Source of the DNA: BS750m-G4 sp964472195
GTDB lineage: Bacteria; Bacteroidota; Ignavibacteria; Tepidaquicellales; Tepidaquicellaceae
Length of the DNA: 10,603 nucleotides
Assembly: GCA_964472195.1 (NCBI GenBank)
Contig: CAYYJH010000092.1
Location: forward strand, 1-10,603
Direction: 5' to 3'
Part shown: positions 1 to 7,102 of the stretch, one piece after another
Numbering within the stretch: position 1 is the first letter of the stretch
Layout of the letters: every line of letters begins with the position of its first letter
Made by a program: the position numbers and the translations under genes
Notes under the pieces: model-generated
Database searches by the model: none
The model's input: only the letters and a program-made list of their open reading frames with translations
Told to the model about the DNA's origin: nothing

Positions 1-50
1 CAGAGTCCCCTGTGCCTGCCTGACGCAGGCAGGGGAGACTCTGATGAGAC
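1..50. repeat. Palindromic intergenic repeat, unit 1 (left edge cut by window)
   Basis: This is a nested inverted repeat. The outer arms are CAGAGTCCCC (1-10) and GGAGACTCTG (34-43), which pair at 9 of 10 positions. Inside is a perfect 8-base stem, CCTGCCTG (15-22) with CAGGCAGG (26-33), around a 3-base loop. It is followed by ATGAGAC, which recurs after unit 2 at 141-147. The outer arm probably starts with CAT just upstream of the window, as it does in unit 2. It is strikingly GC-rich against the AT-rich genes. There is no coding potential. It may be a REP- or MITE-like dispersed element; a bidirectional terminator for an unseen upstream gene is an alternative. Confidence 0.75.
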
Positions 51-70
51 ATGAGGAATTATTATTTATA

Positions 71-150
71 CATCAGAGTCCCCTCCCCCAAAGGGGCTCC
101 TTCCCCATAGGGGGGCTTTGCTCCGGAGCGGGAGACTCTGATGAGACGTG
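71..150. repeat. Palindromic intergenic repeat, unit 2
   Basis: The outer arms CATCAGAGTCCCC (71-83) and GGAGACTCTGATG (131-143) pair at 12 of 13 positions and match the arms of unit 1. The core differs completely. It holds CCCC-aaa-GGGG (86-96), CCCC-ata-GGGG (103-113) and the 10-base palindrome GCTCCGGAGC (120-129). The trailing AGACGTGA corresponds to AGACATGA after unit 1. A conserved shell around an unrelated palindromic core is the notable feature. The unit separation of about 21 AT-rich bases and the identical orientation suggest a tandem insertion or duplication. Confidence 0.75.
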
Positions 151-190
151 AAAACTGTGAATGTTTATACCGTGAAATAATCTCCCTAAG

Positions 191-243
191 ACAGGTATAG
201 GTTGAGTAAAGACGCAAAACCCTGTACGCTGTTGCTACAGTGT
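191..243 (+). other. Possible structured RNA segment with GACGCAAA motif
   Basis: Two stems can form directly next to each other. ACAGG (191-195) can pair with CCTGT (221-225), enclosing the single-stranded-looking GACGCAAAAC (211-220). ACGCTGT (226-232) can pair with ACAGTGT (237-243), with one G-T wobble and a TGCT loop. GACGCAAA inside a GG...CC closing stem recalls the core of the class I cyclic di-GMP riboswitch. However, the second conserved stem and the GGTTGCC-like 3' element of that family are not visible. It also lies about 300 bases before the first gene. The structure is seen on paper only, and the function is unknown. Confidence 0.2.
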
Positions 244-286
244 AAATAATGTGTCTCTATTGAATAATTTAAATATAATGAAAAAA

Positions 287-302
287 ATGACATGCATGTC
301 AT
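287..302. promoter_or_regulatory. 16-base perfect palindrome, possible operator
   Basis: ATGACATGCATGTCAT is a perfect dyad with 8-base half-sites and no spacer, in the non-coding leader of the kinase cluster. Such a site could bind a dimeric regulator. No second copy was noticed elsewhere in the window and nothing identifies the binding protein. Confidence 0.3.
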
Positions 303-497
303 AGGCTAAACCTTCTGCCAACGGACATATTTTGACACAATGAAAAGAATTTCTCTGATTAAATATATTTTCTTGTACTCAAATGACCTACAGCATTTTT
401 AAGTTAAATTGCTTATATTTACTTAGTCTTAACATAGAGAAATGAATTAATATGTTTTACGTCTTATAGCTTACCTACTGCGTTAAAGATAATTATT

Positions 498-506
498 TGA
501 TATGAT
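498..506 (+). promoter_or_regulatory. Candidate extended -10 promoter for gene 1
   Basis: TGA-TATGAT fits an extended -10 element (TGn followed by a 5 of 6 match to TATAAT). No good -35 lies 17 bases upstream (CTGCGT at 478-483), as is allowed for extended -10 promoters. Transcription would start near 512-514, leaving a leader of about 28 bases. If the organism uses a Bacteroidota-type sigma factor, this E. coli-style reading may be wrong. TAAACTTTG at 512-520 then loosely resembles the -7 element TAnnTTTG, but with one extra base. Confidence 0.25.
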
Positions 507-540
507 AAAAATAAACTTTGTAATATTTTATTCATAGAAT

Positions 541-3393
541 ATGAAGGAAAATAGTATAGATAATAATGAAGAAGTAGTACTATTAAAAAAGCGGATAAAA
601 AAATTTGAAAGTTTAATCAGGGAGAACAAGCAGACAGAAGAAGAGCTTCGGGCGAGGATTCATACATTCCAAGACTTATATGAAAATTCTCCAAACATGT
701 ACATTTCAGTTGATGTGAAGACAGGAAAGATAATACATTGTAACAATACAACTGCTAAAGAAACACAATACACTAAAGAGGAAATTGTAGGTATGTCTGT
801 CTTTGACATGTATCATCCTGATTGTATAGAAGAAGTTGAGAAAACATTCGAAGTATTTAAAAGGACGGGTGAAGTAAAAAATAAAGAACTTCAGCTTAAA
901 AGAAAAGATGGCAGTAAAATAGAGGTTCTTCTGGATGTAACATCTGTAAGGAACAAAAACGGTGATATATTGTACAGCAGGTCAAGCTGGAGGGATATAG
1001 CCAAACTAAAACGTTCTGAGGAGATTATTGAAAAAACTTCCCGCCAATGGCAGTCAACGTTTAATGCTGTTAATGATTCGATTTCAGTTATCGATTTGGA
1101 TGGGAACATACTTCGGTGTAATTCCGCTATGTGTAAGCTTGTGAACAAGCCGCGGGAAAAGATAATAAACAGAAAGTGCTGGGAAATAGTCCACGGTACA
1201 AATGAACCGATCGAGGATTGTCCGATAGTGCATATGAAAAGTACACATAAAAGGGAATCCATGGTTTTTAAGCAAAATGGCAGTTGGTTAGAAGTAATTG
1301 TGGATCCCATATTAAACATCAATCAAGAACTTGTTGGAGCAGTTCACATTATTTATGACATCACTGAGCGGAAGAAAGCAGAAGAAGAACTTCTTATATC
1401 GCATCAGCAAATGGTAAATACGCTCGAAAGTATGGGCGATGCGTTTGTTTCACTCGACAACAATTGGAATTATACTTACATGAATAAAAATGCGGGTGAA
1501 ATCTTTAACTGTGATCCCCAAGAAATGATTGGAAAACATATTTGGACTGAGTTTCCGGAAGGTGTCGGTCAACCGTTTTACAAGAATTACTATAAAGCGA
1601 TGGAGACACAGAAGCCAATCTATATGGAGGATTACTATACTCCGTATGACCGTTGGTTTGAAAACCGTATATATCCTTCCAAATTTGGATTATCGATATT
1701 TTTTCAGGACATAACCGAGCGAAAGAAAACAGAGGAGATGCTTAAGAAACAAAACTATCGTATTGAGCAGATTCTTCAGACAACACAAAATGGTTATATA
1801 CTGGCTGATACGGATGGCGTTATTAAAGACGTGAATCCTGCTTATTGCGAAATGATGGGATATACGAGAAAAGAACTTCTAAAGATGAACATCAGGGACC
1901 TTGAAGTTCAGCTTTCACATAAAGAAATTGAACGCAGAATAAAACAAATGGTCGAAAAAGGTAAGGACAGGTTTGAATCGAAACATAAAAGAAAAAATGG
2001 TTTTATAATAGACCTGGATGTTAGTATTGTAATTATAAAATCAGACGGAAGTCCGCTGGTTGCTGCGTTTGTAAATGACATCACTGATCATAAAAAAGCA
2101 ATAGATTCTTTAAAAAAGCGCTCCAATGAATTGACTACTCTCAACGTTCTCGGACGTCAGGTCAGCTCAAACTTATCGTTAAATCAAGTTGCCAAAGCAG
2201 CTATTGAAGGAATTACAGAAGCTGTTCACCCGGAACTGGCACTTTTGTTTTTACGCAAAGAGGATAAACTGATTTTGCAGGGCTTCGGTCCCCAAAAAAG
2301 TAAATACGCTCATGATTCTACACCTGTACACTGCGTTGGAGAATGTCTCTGTGGATTAGCTGTAAAAGATAAGATGTCGATTTATGTAAATGATATACGA
2401 AAAGATTCACGGTGTACATGGAAAGAATGCAAAAAAGCTGGTTTGAAATCGTTTGCCGCATTACCTTTGCTAAGCGGAGATGATGTTATCGGTGTCATGG
2501 GATTAGCTTCGAGCGAACTGAGAGAATTTAAAATGCAAAGTGAATTTATTGAAACTATTTCTAATGAGGTATCCATTAGTTTACAAAATGCTATACTCTA
2601 TGAGAAAATACAAAGTCATGCTATAGAATTAGAACAAACTGTTGCGGAACGAACAAATGAATTGAAAGAAACAGTTTTACACCTTCAGGATTTAGACAAA
2701 TTGAAATCTATATTTCTTGCCAGCATGAGTCATGAATTGAGAACACCACTAAATTCTATAATTGGTTTTACCGGCATCCTCCTAATGGGTATGGCAGGAG
2801 TGTTAAATGAAGAACAGAAAACACAACTCAAGAAAGTTAAAAACAACGCAGATCATCTCTTGAGCTTGATTAATGATATACTCGATATTTCTAAAATAGA
2901 AGCTGGTAAAGTGGATGTTTATATAGAGAAAATAAATCTAAAAAATATTGTTAAAGATGTGATAGACACTGTTTCACCGATGGCAAAAGAGAAAAATCTT
3001 GAGATTCATTACAGCATTCCTAAAAGTATTGTATTAGCGAGCGATGAGAGACGTTTAAAACAGGTATTAATGAACCTTGTCAGTAATGCTGTCAAGTACA
3101 CTGACAAAGGAAGTATAAACATAAAAGTTAGAGCACTGAAAAATAAAACAATAAAAATTAACATTGTTGATACTGGAATCGGAATTTCGAAGAAGAATTT
3201 GGAAAAGCTATTTCAACCATTCCAGCAGATCGACACATCTTTAACAAAAAAACAAGCAGGTACCGGTCTGGGATTGTACCTCTGTAAAAAATTATTAAAT
3301 CTTTTGGGCGGAAGCATATCTGTAAATAGCGAGTACAGAAAGGGCAGTGAGTTTTCTTTTATACTTCCGCTAAAATATAAGGAGAAAAATTAA
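541..3393 (+). CDS. Cytoplasmic multi-PAS/GAF sensor histidine kinase (HisKA)
   Basis: This 950-residue sensor kinase has no membrane segment. Domains in order: N-terminal coiled coil (about 10-45); PAS 1 (46-155); PAS 2 (165-280, ending DITERKK); PAS 3 (290-397, ending DITERKK); PAS 4 (405-520); GAF (530-690); coiled coil (690-715); HisKA, with phosphoacceptor His731 in MSHELRTPLNS; and HATPase, with N-box NLVSNAVKY (845-853), G1 DTGIGIS (877-883), F-box FQPFQQID (891-898) and G2 GTGLGLYL (907-914). All catalytic motifs are intact, so it should be an active kinase. PAS 2 has Cys213, His218 and Cys227. The GAF domain has Cys598, Cys602, Cys604, Cys625 and Cys630. Both sets could serve redox or metal sensing (inference). 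A TAG at 535-537 lies in frame just before the ATG and fixes the earliest start. No Shine-Dalgarno is visible. The stop overlaps the start of the next gene by one base. The signal sensed is unknown. Confidence 0.95.
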   Translation: MKENSIDNNEEVVLLKKRIKKFESLIRENKQTEEELRARIHTFQDLYENSPNMYISVDVKTGKIIHCNNTTAKETQYTKEEIVGMSVFDMYHPDCIEEVEKTFEVFKRTGEVKNKELQLKRKDGSKIEVLLDVTSVRNKNGDILYSRSSWRDIAKLKRSEEIIEKTSRQWQSTFNAVNDSISVIDLDGNILRCNSAMCKLVNKPREKIINRKCWEIVHGTNEPIEDCPIVHMKSTHKRESMVFKQNGSWLEVIVDPILNINQELVGAVHIIYDITERKKAEEELLISHQQMVNTLESMGDAFVSLDNNWNYTYMNKNAGEIFNCDPQEMIGKHIWTEFPEGVGQPFYKNYYKAMETQKPIYMEDYYTPYDRWFENRIYPSKFGLSIFFQDITERKKTEEMLKKQNYRIEQILQTTQNGYILADTDGVIKDVNPAYCEMMGYTRKELLKMNIRDLEVQLSHKEIERRIKQMVEKGKDRFESKHKRKNGFIIDLDVSIVIIKSDGSPLVAAFVNDITDHKKAIDSLKKRSNELTTLNVLGRQVSSNLSLNQVAKAAIEGITEAVHPELALLFLRKEDKLILQGFGPQKSKYAHDSTPVHCVGECLCGLAVKDKMSIYVNDIRKDSRCTWKECKKAGLKSFAALPLLSGDDVIGVMGLASSELREFKMQSEFIETISNEVSISLQNAILYEKIQSHAIELEQTVAERTNELKETVLHLQDLDKLKSIFLASMSHELRTPLNSIIGFTGILLMGMAGVLNEEQKTQLKKVKNNADHLLSLINDILDISKIEAGKVDVYIEKINLKNIVKDVIDTVSPMAKEKNLEIHYSIPKSIVLASDERRLKQVLMNLVSNAVKYTDKGSINIKVRALKNKTIKINIVDTGIGISKKNLEKLFQPFQQIDTSLTKKQAGTGLGLYLCKKLLNLLGGSISVNSEYRKGSEFSFILPLKYKEKN
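3378..3385 (+). promoter_or_regulatory. Ribosome binding site for gene 2
   Basis: TAAGGAGA lies 7 bases before the ATG at 3393, inside the last codons of gene 1. It is the only strong Shine-Dalgarno in the window. It supports the TAATG overlapping start and suggests that gene 2 is translated efficiently as a coupled product of the same message. Confidence 0.7.
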
Positions 3394-3752
3394 TGAAAAA
3401 AGTACTGGTGATCGAAGATAATGAAGATAATTTATATCTTATCAAGTTTATCTTAACAAACAACGGTAATAAAGTAATTGAAGCAAGAGAAGGTATTGCC
3501 GGTGTTAATTTAGCAATAAAAGAAAAGCCTGATTTGATACTCATGGATATACAGCTTCCGGATATTAATGGATTAGATGCAACGAAGAAGATTCGGTCTT
3601 CTAAAATAGATGGATCGATTCCAATAATTGCTTTGACATCCTATGCTATGCCGGGAGATAAAGAAAAAGCATTGGAAGCTGGATGCAACGGATATATTGA
3701 AAAGCCCATAGACCCTGCAACAATTATGAAGAAACTTAAGAAATATTTGTGA
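3393..3752 (+). CDS. DivK/CheY-like single-domain response regulator
   Basis: This is a stand-alone receiver of 119 residues with no output domain. Visible residues are the acidic pair Glu8/Asp9, phosphoacceptor Asp52 in LMDIQLPDINGLD, Thr82 in ALTSYAMPGDKEKA, and Lys104 in YIEKPID. The segment from ALTSYAMPGDKEKA to GYIEKP is typical of DivK-like receivers and of receivers detached from hybrid kinases. The TAATG overlap with the kinase gene upstream and the strong ribosome binding site make it the likely direct partner of the gene 1 kinase. Lacking an output domain, it must act by protein contact or as a phosphorelay intermediate. Candidate recipients are the receiver-kinases downstream, but nothing in the sequence proves this. 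Confidence 0.93.
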   Translation: MKKVLVIEDNEDNLYLIKFILTNNGNKVIEAREGIAGVNLAIKEKPDLILMDIQLPDINGLDATKKIRSSKIDGSIPIIALTSYAMPGDKEKALEAGCNGYIEKPIDPATIMKKLKKYL

Positions 3753-3808
3753 TAAACATAGACGACAAGGATTTTAAAAATATTTGAAAATTATAAAAGT
3801 TTAATGTA

Positions 3809-4963
3809 ATGAAAATACTTTTAGTCGATGACAATAAAGATAGCATCCATGTGTTAGAAATTTTACTAAAAACTGAAGGTTATGATGTTGAGTCATGCTA
3901 TAACGGAAAAGAGGCTATTAAAAAGCTTAAATCCGAAAAGATTAATCTTATTATCTCTGATATTCTCATGCCTGTAATGGATGGGTTTAGATTATGCCAG
4001 GAATGTAAAAAAGATGATAAACTAAAGAAAATTCCTTTTGTGTTTTACTCTGCAACATACATAGATAAGAAAGATGAAGAGTTTGCTTTATCTCTTGGTG
4101 CTCGAATGTTCATTCGTAAACCAGAGGAACCGCAAGAATTGTTGAAGATTATTAAAAGTGTTATCAAAGATATAAGTGTTAAGAAAGCAAAACACAGAAA
4201 AGCTGTCATCAAAGATAACAAAGAGGTTCTTAAACTCTATAATGAGCGGTTGATACAAAAATTGGAAAAGAAGATGCTGGACCTTGAAAAAGAAATCACA
4301 AAACGGAAAAAGGTTGAGAAAGAACTACGTCAAATCTCCGAAACTCAGGCTGTTTTATTGAAAGATGTTAATCATCGTGTGAGGAATAACCTTTCAGCAA
4401 TCATTAGCATGTTATATACTGAAGAATCTAAGGCAGAGGAGAGTGTAAAACCTGAAATACACAAGCTATTCCGTAATCTTATTGTGAGAATAAAGGGCTT
4501 ATCAACAGTTCACACGATGCTTGCAGAAAGTAAATGGAAATCTCTTAAAATCAGCCAATTGTGTAAGGAAGTTATTAAAGCTGCATTGAAAAGTATGCAT
4601 GCCACAAGACAAATATTACTTAAAATTTCTCCTTCTGATGTTCATATAGGAAGCGATAGGGCTCAGTATATCGCACTAATTACAAATGAAATGGCTACTA
4701 ATTTTGTAAAGCATGCACTACGTGATAGGGATATTGCTGTTATTAATATTGATATTGAAAAAAGCGATACTAAAGTTATGCTGCATTTTCGTGATGATGG
4801 TCCCGGTTATCCGCAAAATATGATTGAAGGAGATTTTAGCAAAGTATCGACTGGATTTGATGTGATTAAGGGAATTGTAAAACACAGTCTGCATGGTGAA
4901 CTAAAATTGAGTAACGATAATGGAGCAGTAACTACTATTATTTTTAAAAGTAAATCTGATTAA
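3809..4963 (+). CDS. Receiver-HisKA_2 histidine kinase
   Basis: This 384-residue soluble protein has an N-terminal receiver (1-120) with Asp7/Asp8, phosphoacceptor Asp51 in SDILMPVMDGF, Ser81 and Lys104. A charged coiled-coil linker (about 138-180) follows, then a HisKA_2 dimerisation domain with His189 in NHRVRNNLSAI. The ATPase domain has N-box ITNEMATNFVKHA (Asn293, Asn298) and G1 DDGPGYP (329-335). The lid region STGFDVIKG departs from the usual GLGL form, so it is somewhat degenerate. With the receiver first, phosphorylation probably controls the kinase (inference). Residues 1-172 are paralogous to the front of gene 4. It starts 56 bases after gene 2 with no Shine-Dalgarno, probably in the same operon. 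The phosphate acceptor of this kinase is not identified. Confidence 0.92.
   Translation: MKILLVDDNKDSIHVLEILLKTEGYDVESCYNGKEAIKKLKSEKINLIISDILMPVMDGFRLCQECKKDDKLKKIPFVFYSATYIDKKDEEFALSLGARMFIRKPEEPQELLKIIKSVIKDISVKKAKHRKAVIKDNKEVLKLYNERLIQKLEKKMLDLEKEITKRKKVEKELRQISETQAVLLKDVNHRVRNNLSAIISMLYTEESKAEESVKPEIHKLFRNLIVRIKGLSTVHTMLAESKWKSLKISQLCKEVIKAALKSMHATRQILLKISPSDVHIGSDRAQYIALITNEMATNFVKHALRDRDIAVINIDIEKSDTKVMLHFRDDGPGYPQNMIEGDFSKVSTGFDVIKGIVKHSLHGELKLSNDNGAVTTIIFKSKSD
3977..4092 (+). repeat. 116-base identical tract, copy A (in gene 3 receiver)
   Basis: Every base matches positions 5174-5289 in gene 4, at the same codon offset from the respective start (1197 bases apart). It codes for the receiver from just after the phosphoacceptor loop to the start of the last helix (about residues 57-95). 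Mismatches resume at once on both sides (3976 and 4093), and the flanking homologous sequence is clearly diverged. Confidence 0.95.
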
Positions 4964-4990
4964 CATATTGAACTAATCAGAATTTTATTT
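4955..4990 (+). terminator. Weak stem-loop with T-rich tail between genes 3 and 4
   Basis: TCTGATTA (4955-4962) pairs perfectly with TAATCAGA (4974-4981) across an 11-base loop. The T-rich ATTTTATTT follows. The stem contains the last codon and most of the stop codon of gene 3. With only two G-C pairs it is weak. It may be a leaky terminator or attenuator that lowers expression of gene 4, and a terminating ribosome would hide the 5' arm. An operator is the alternative. Confidence 0.3.
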
Positions 4991-5005
4991 AAAAAGGTCA
5001 GTGAA

Positions 5006-7102
5006 ATGAAAATTTTAATAGTTGATGACAATAAAGATAATCTTGATTTATTAGAGATATTACTTAAAAGTGATAGGTTTGATGTTTTGTCGAGTAGTAA
5101 TGGGAAAGAAGCACTCGAAAAACTAAAAACCGTGAAAGTAGACTTAATCATATCTGACATTCTCATGCCTGTGATGGATGGGTTTAGATTATGCCAGGAA
5201 TGTAAAAAAGATGATAAACTAAAGAAAATTCCTTTTGTGTTTTACTCTGCAACATACATAGATAAGAAAGATGAAGAGTTTGCTTTATCACTCGGTGCTC
5301 AAAAGTTCATACGAAAGCCCAAAGAACCTGATGAATTTCTTAAAATTATAAAGGATGTATTAGAAGATGTTAAAATGAACAAATTAAAGTCAGGTAAACT
5401 TGCTGTAAGAGCTGAGAAAGATGTTTTTAAGCTTTATAACGAACGATTAATCTTCAAGCTGGAAAAGAAAATGCTGGATTTAGAAGAGGAGGTAACCCAT
5501 AGAAAGCTTACAGAACGAGAACTAAATCGTATAAGCAGGGCACTCAGGGTAATAAGTAAAACCAATAAAGTAATAATAAAATCAGTTGATGAACCCGGTT
5601 TATTAAAAAAGGTCTGCGGTATCATAGTGAGAGAAGGTAAATACAGGTTAGCCTGGATAGGTTATACGAAACAGGGTACTGACAAAAGCGTACTTCCTGT
5701 TTCACAATCCGGGTTTGAAAAAGGCTATCTTGATAAATTAAATATCACGTGGGCGGATACGAAAAAAGGAAGGGGACCAACAGGTACAGCAATAAGGACA
5801 AGTAAAGTTGTTATTGCGAAGAATATACAAACTGATCCTGATTTTGAACCATGGCGTTCAGAAGCTGTCAAACGAGGTTATGGCTCTTCGATAGCACTTC
5901 CATTGATTATGGAAGGAAAAGTTTTCGGAGCACTAAACATTTATGCTGTCGAACCTAACGCATTTGATAAAAGAGAAGTTGAACTCTTAAAGGAATTAGC
6001 CGGTGATTTATCTTTTGGTATTAATAGTTTAAGAGCTAAGTTAAAAAGAAAAATAGCTGAGGAAACCTTACAAGAAAGTGAGCAAAAATACCGTAGATTT
6101 TTTGAGGAAGATTTAACGGGTGATTTTATCTCGACTCCGGAAGGAAAGATATTATTTTGCAATCCCGCATTCGTTGATATTCTTGGTTTTGGATCGATAG
6201 ACGAGGCATTAAATGCTTCAGTTTATTCTCTCTATTTCGATGCTAAAAAAAGGAAAAAATTTCTTCAATTGTTAATCGAAAATAAAATGCTTAAACAATA
6301 TGAACAAGAATTAATCAGGAAAGATGGGAAAAAGATTACTGTTATGGAAAATGTAATAGGTATTTTTGATGGAAAGGGTAAGTTAAATCAAATAAAGGGT
6401 TACCTGTTTGACATAACGAAACGAAAGAAAGCAGAGATAGAGGTTTTGAATTCAAGAGAGCAATTAAGAAATTTGTCTTCACATCTCCAGACAATACGCG
6501 AAGAAGAAAGAGGTTCAATATCCCGTGAAATACACGATGAGTTAGGTCAGTTTTTGACTGCTCTAAAAATTGACGCAATTTGGCTTGATAAACATTTTCA
6601 TGAAAGTAAAGATAAAAGCAGTAAAAAGATAAAGGGAATGATAGAGCTTGTTAATGATACGATTCGCTCTATTCAGAAAATAGCAGCGGAATTAAGACCG
6701 GGAATATTGGATGAGCTCGGACTTTCATCAGCAATTTTATGGTACGCTAATGAGTATAAGGAAAGAACAGGAATCAAATGTAAAGTCGATATAAATCCTG
6801 AGAAAATTAAACTTGATGAAAAACTCTCAATTGCTGTATATAGAATTTTTCAGGAATCATTAACGAATGTAATGCGTCATGCGAAAGCTACAAAAGTTAA
6901 TGTATGTTTAGAATTAATAAAAAACAATCTTAGTTTGGTTGTAAAAGATAACGGTGTTGGCATCGATGAAGAAAAATTAAAAGACCCCAAATCATTAGGA
7001 ATAACGGGAATGCAAGAGAGAGTTTATCCATGGGGAGGAACGGTCAAGATAAGCGGAGTGAAAGAAAAGGGAACGACGGTACATGTTAATGTTAAATGTT
7101 AA
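5006..7102 (+). CDS. Receiver-GAF-PAS-HisKA_3 (NarX-type) histidine kinase
   Basis: This soluble kinase has 698 residues. The N-terminal receiver (1-120) has Asp7/Asp8, phosphoacceptor Asp51, Ser81 and Lys104. A coiled-coil linker (140-178) follows. The GAF domain (about 180-345) contains YRLAWIGY, GRGPTGTAIRT and SSIALPL, a familiar GAF subtype. The PAS domain (355-475) ends FDITKRKK. The HisKA_3 domain has His510 in REIHDELGQ (the HDxxxQ motif) and RPGILDELGL (564-573). The ATPase has N-box RIFQESLTNVMRHA (Asn621), G1 DNGVGI (649-654) and SLGITGMQERV. All kinase motifs are present. AAAAAGG at 4991-4997 lies 8 bases before the ATG. It is 42 bases after gene 3 and shares its receiver and linker ancestry. 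The last codons and the stop lie in the heptanucleotide array. The likely target is the NarL-type regulator encoded next. It may also be controlled by phosphorylation of its own receiver (inference). Confidence 0.94.
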   Translation: MKILIVDDNKDNLDLLEILLKSDRFDVLSSSNGKEALEKLKTVKVDLIISDILMPVMDGFRLCQECKKDDKLKKIPFVFYSATYIDKKDEEFALSLGAQKFIRKPKEPDEFLKIIKDVLEDVKMNKLKSGKLAVRAEKDVFKLYNERLIFKLEKKMLDLEEEVTHRKLTERELNRISRALRVISKTNKVIIKSVDEPGLLKKVCGIIVREGKYRLAWIGYTKQGTDKSVLPVSQSGFEKGYLDKLNITWADTKKGRGPTGTAIRTSKVVIAKNIQTDPDFEPWRSEAVKRGYGSSIALPLIMEGKVFGALNIYAVEPNAFDKREVELLKELAGDLSFGINSLRAKLKRKIAEETLQESEQKYRRFFEEDLTGDFISTPEGKILFCNPAFVDILGFGSIDEALNASVYSLYFDAKKRKKFLQLLIENKMLKQYEQELIRKDGKKITVMENVIGIFDGKGKLNQIKGYLFDITKRKKAEIEVLNSREQLRNLSSHLQTIREEERGSISREIHDELGQFLTALKIDAIWLDKHFHESKDKSSKKIKGMIELVNDTIRSIQKIAAELRPGILDELGLSSAILWYANEYKERTGIKCKVDINPEKIKLDEKLSIAVYRIFQESLTNVMRHAKATKVNVCLELIKNNLSLVVKDNGVGIDEEKLKDPKSLGITGMQERVYPWGGTVKISGVKEKGTTVHVNVKC
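5174..5289 (+). repeat. 116-base identical tract, copy B (in gene 4 receiver)
   Basis: This is the partner of 3977-4092, identical at every base including third codon positions. The first mismatch on the left is 5173 (G against A). On the right it is 5290 (A against T). Confidence 0.95.

Larger units (their letters stand above)
151..540. other. Non-coding AT-rich region upstream of gene 1
   Basis: No convincing gene is present on either strand. The longest ATG-initiated frames noted are tiny, for example 8 codons from 278 and 20 codons from 340, neither with a ribosome binding site. The region contains the possible structured segment at 191-243, the palindrome at 287-302, a TTGACA hexamer at 332-337 without a good -10 partner, and a better promoter candidate near 498-506. 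The length suggests that expression of the downstream kinase operon is controlled here. Confidence 0.6.

Noticed and set aside
191..243. Calling a class I cyclic di-GMP riboswitch outright
   Set aside because: Only the GACGCAAA-like core and a closing stem fit. The second stem with its tetraloop receptor and the conserved 3' strand are not found, and the distance to the gene is large.
332..360. TTGACA at 332-337 as the -35 of a sigma70 promoter
   Set aside because: No hexamer close to TATAAT lies 16-18 bases downstream. The candidates TCTGAT and TGATTA are poor matches.
278..402. Tiny frames from ATG 278 (8 codons) and ATG 340 (20 codons) as leader peptides
   Set aside because: Neither has a Shine-Dalgarno, regulatory codon runs or a following attenuator. 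Short frames of this kind are expected by chance.
891..1322. 143-codon open frame on the minus strand inside gene 1
   Set aside because: It lies opposite a clearly coding PAS region with conserved motifs. Its translation has no recognisable domain and no ribosome binding site, so it is a shadow frame.
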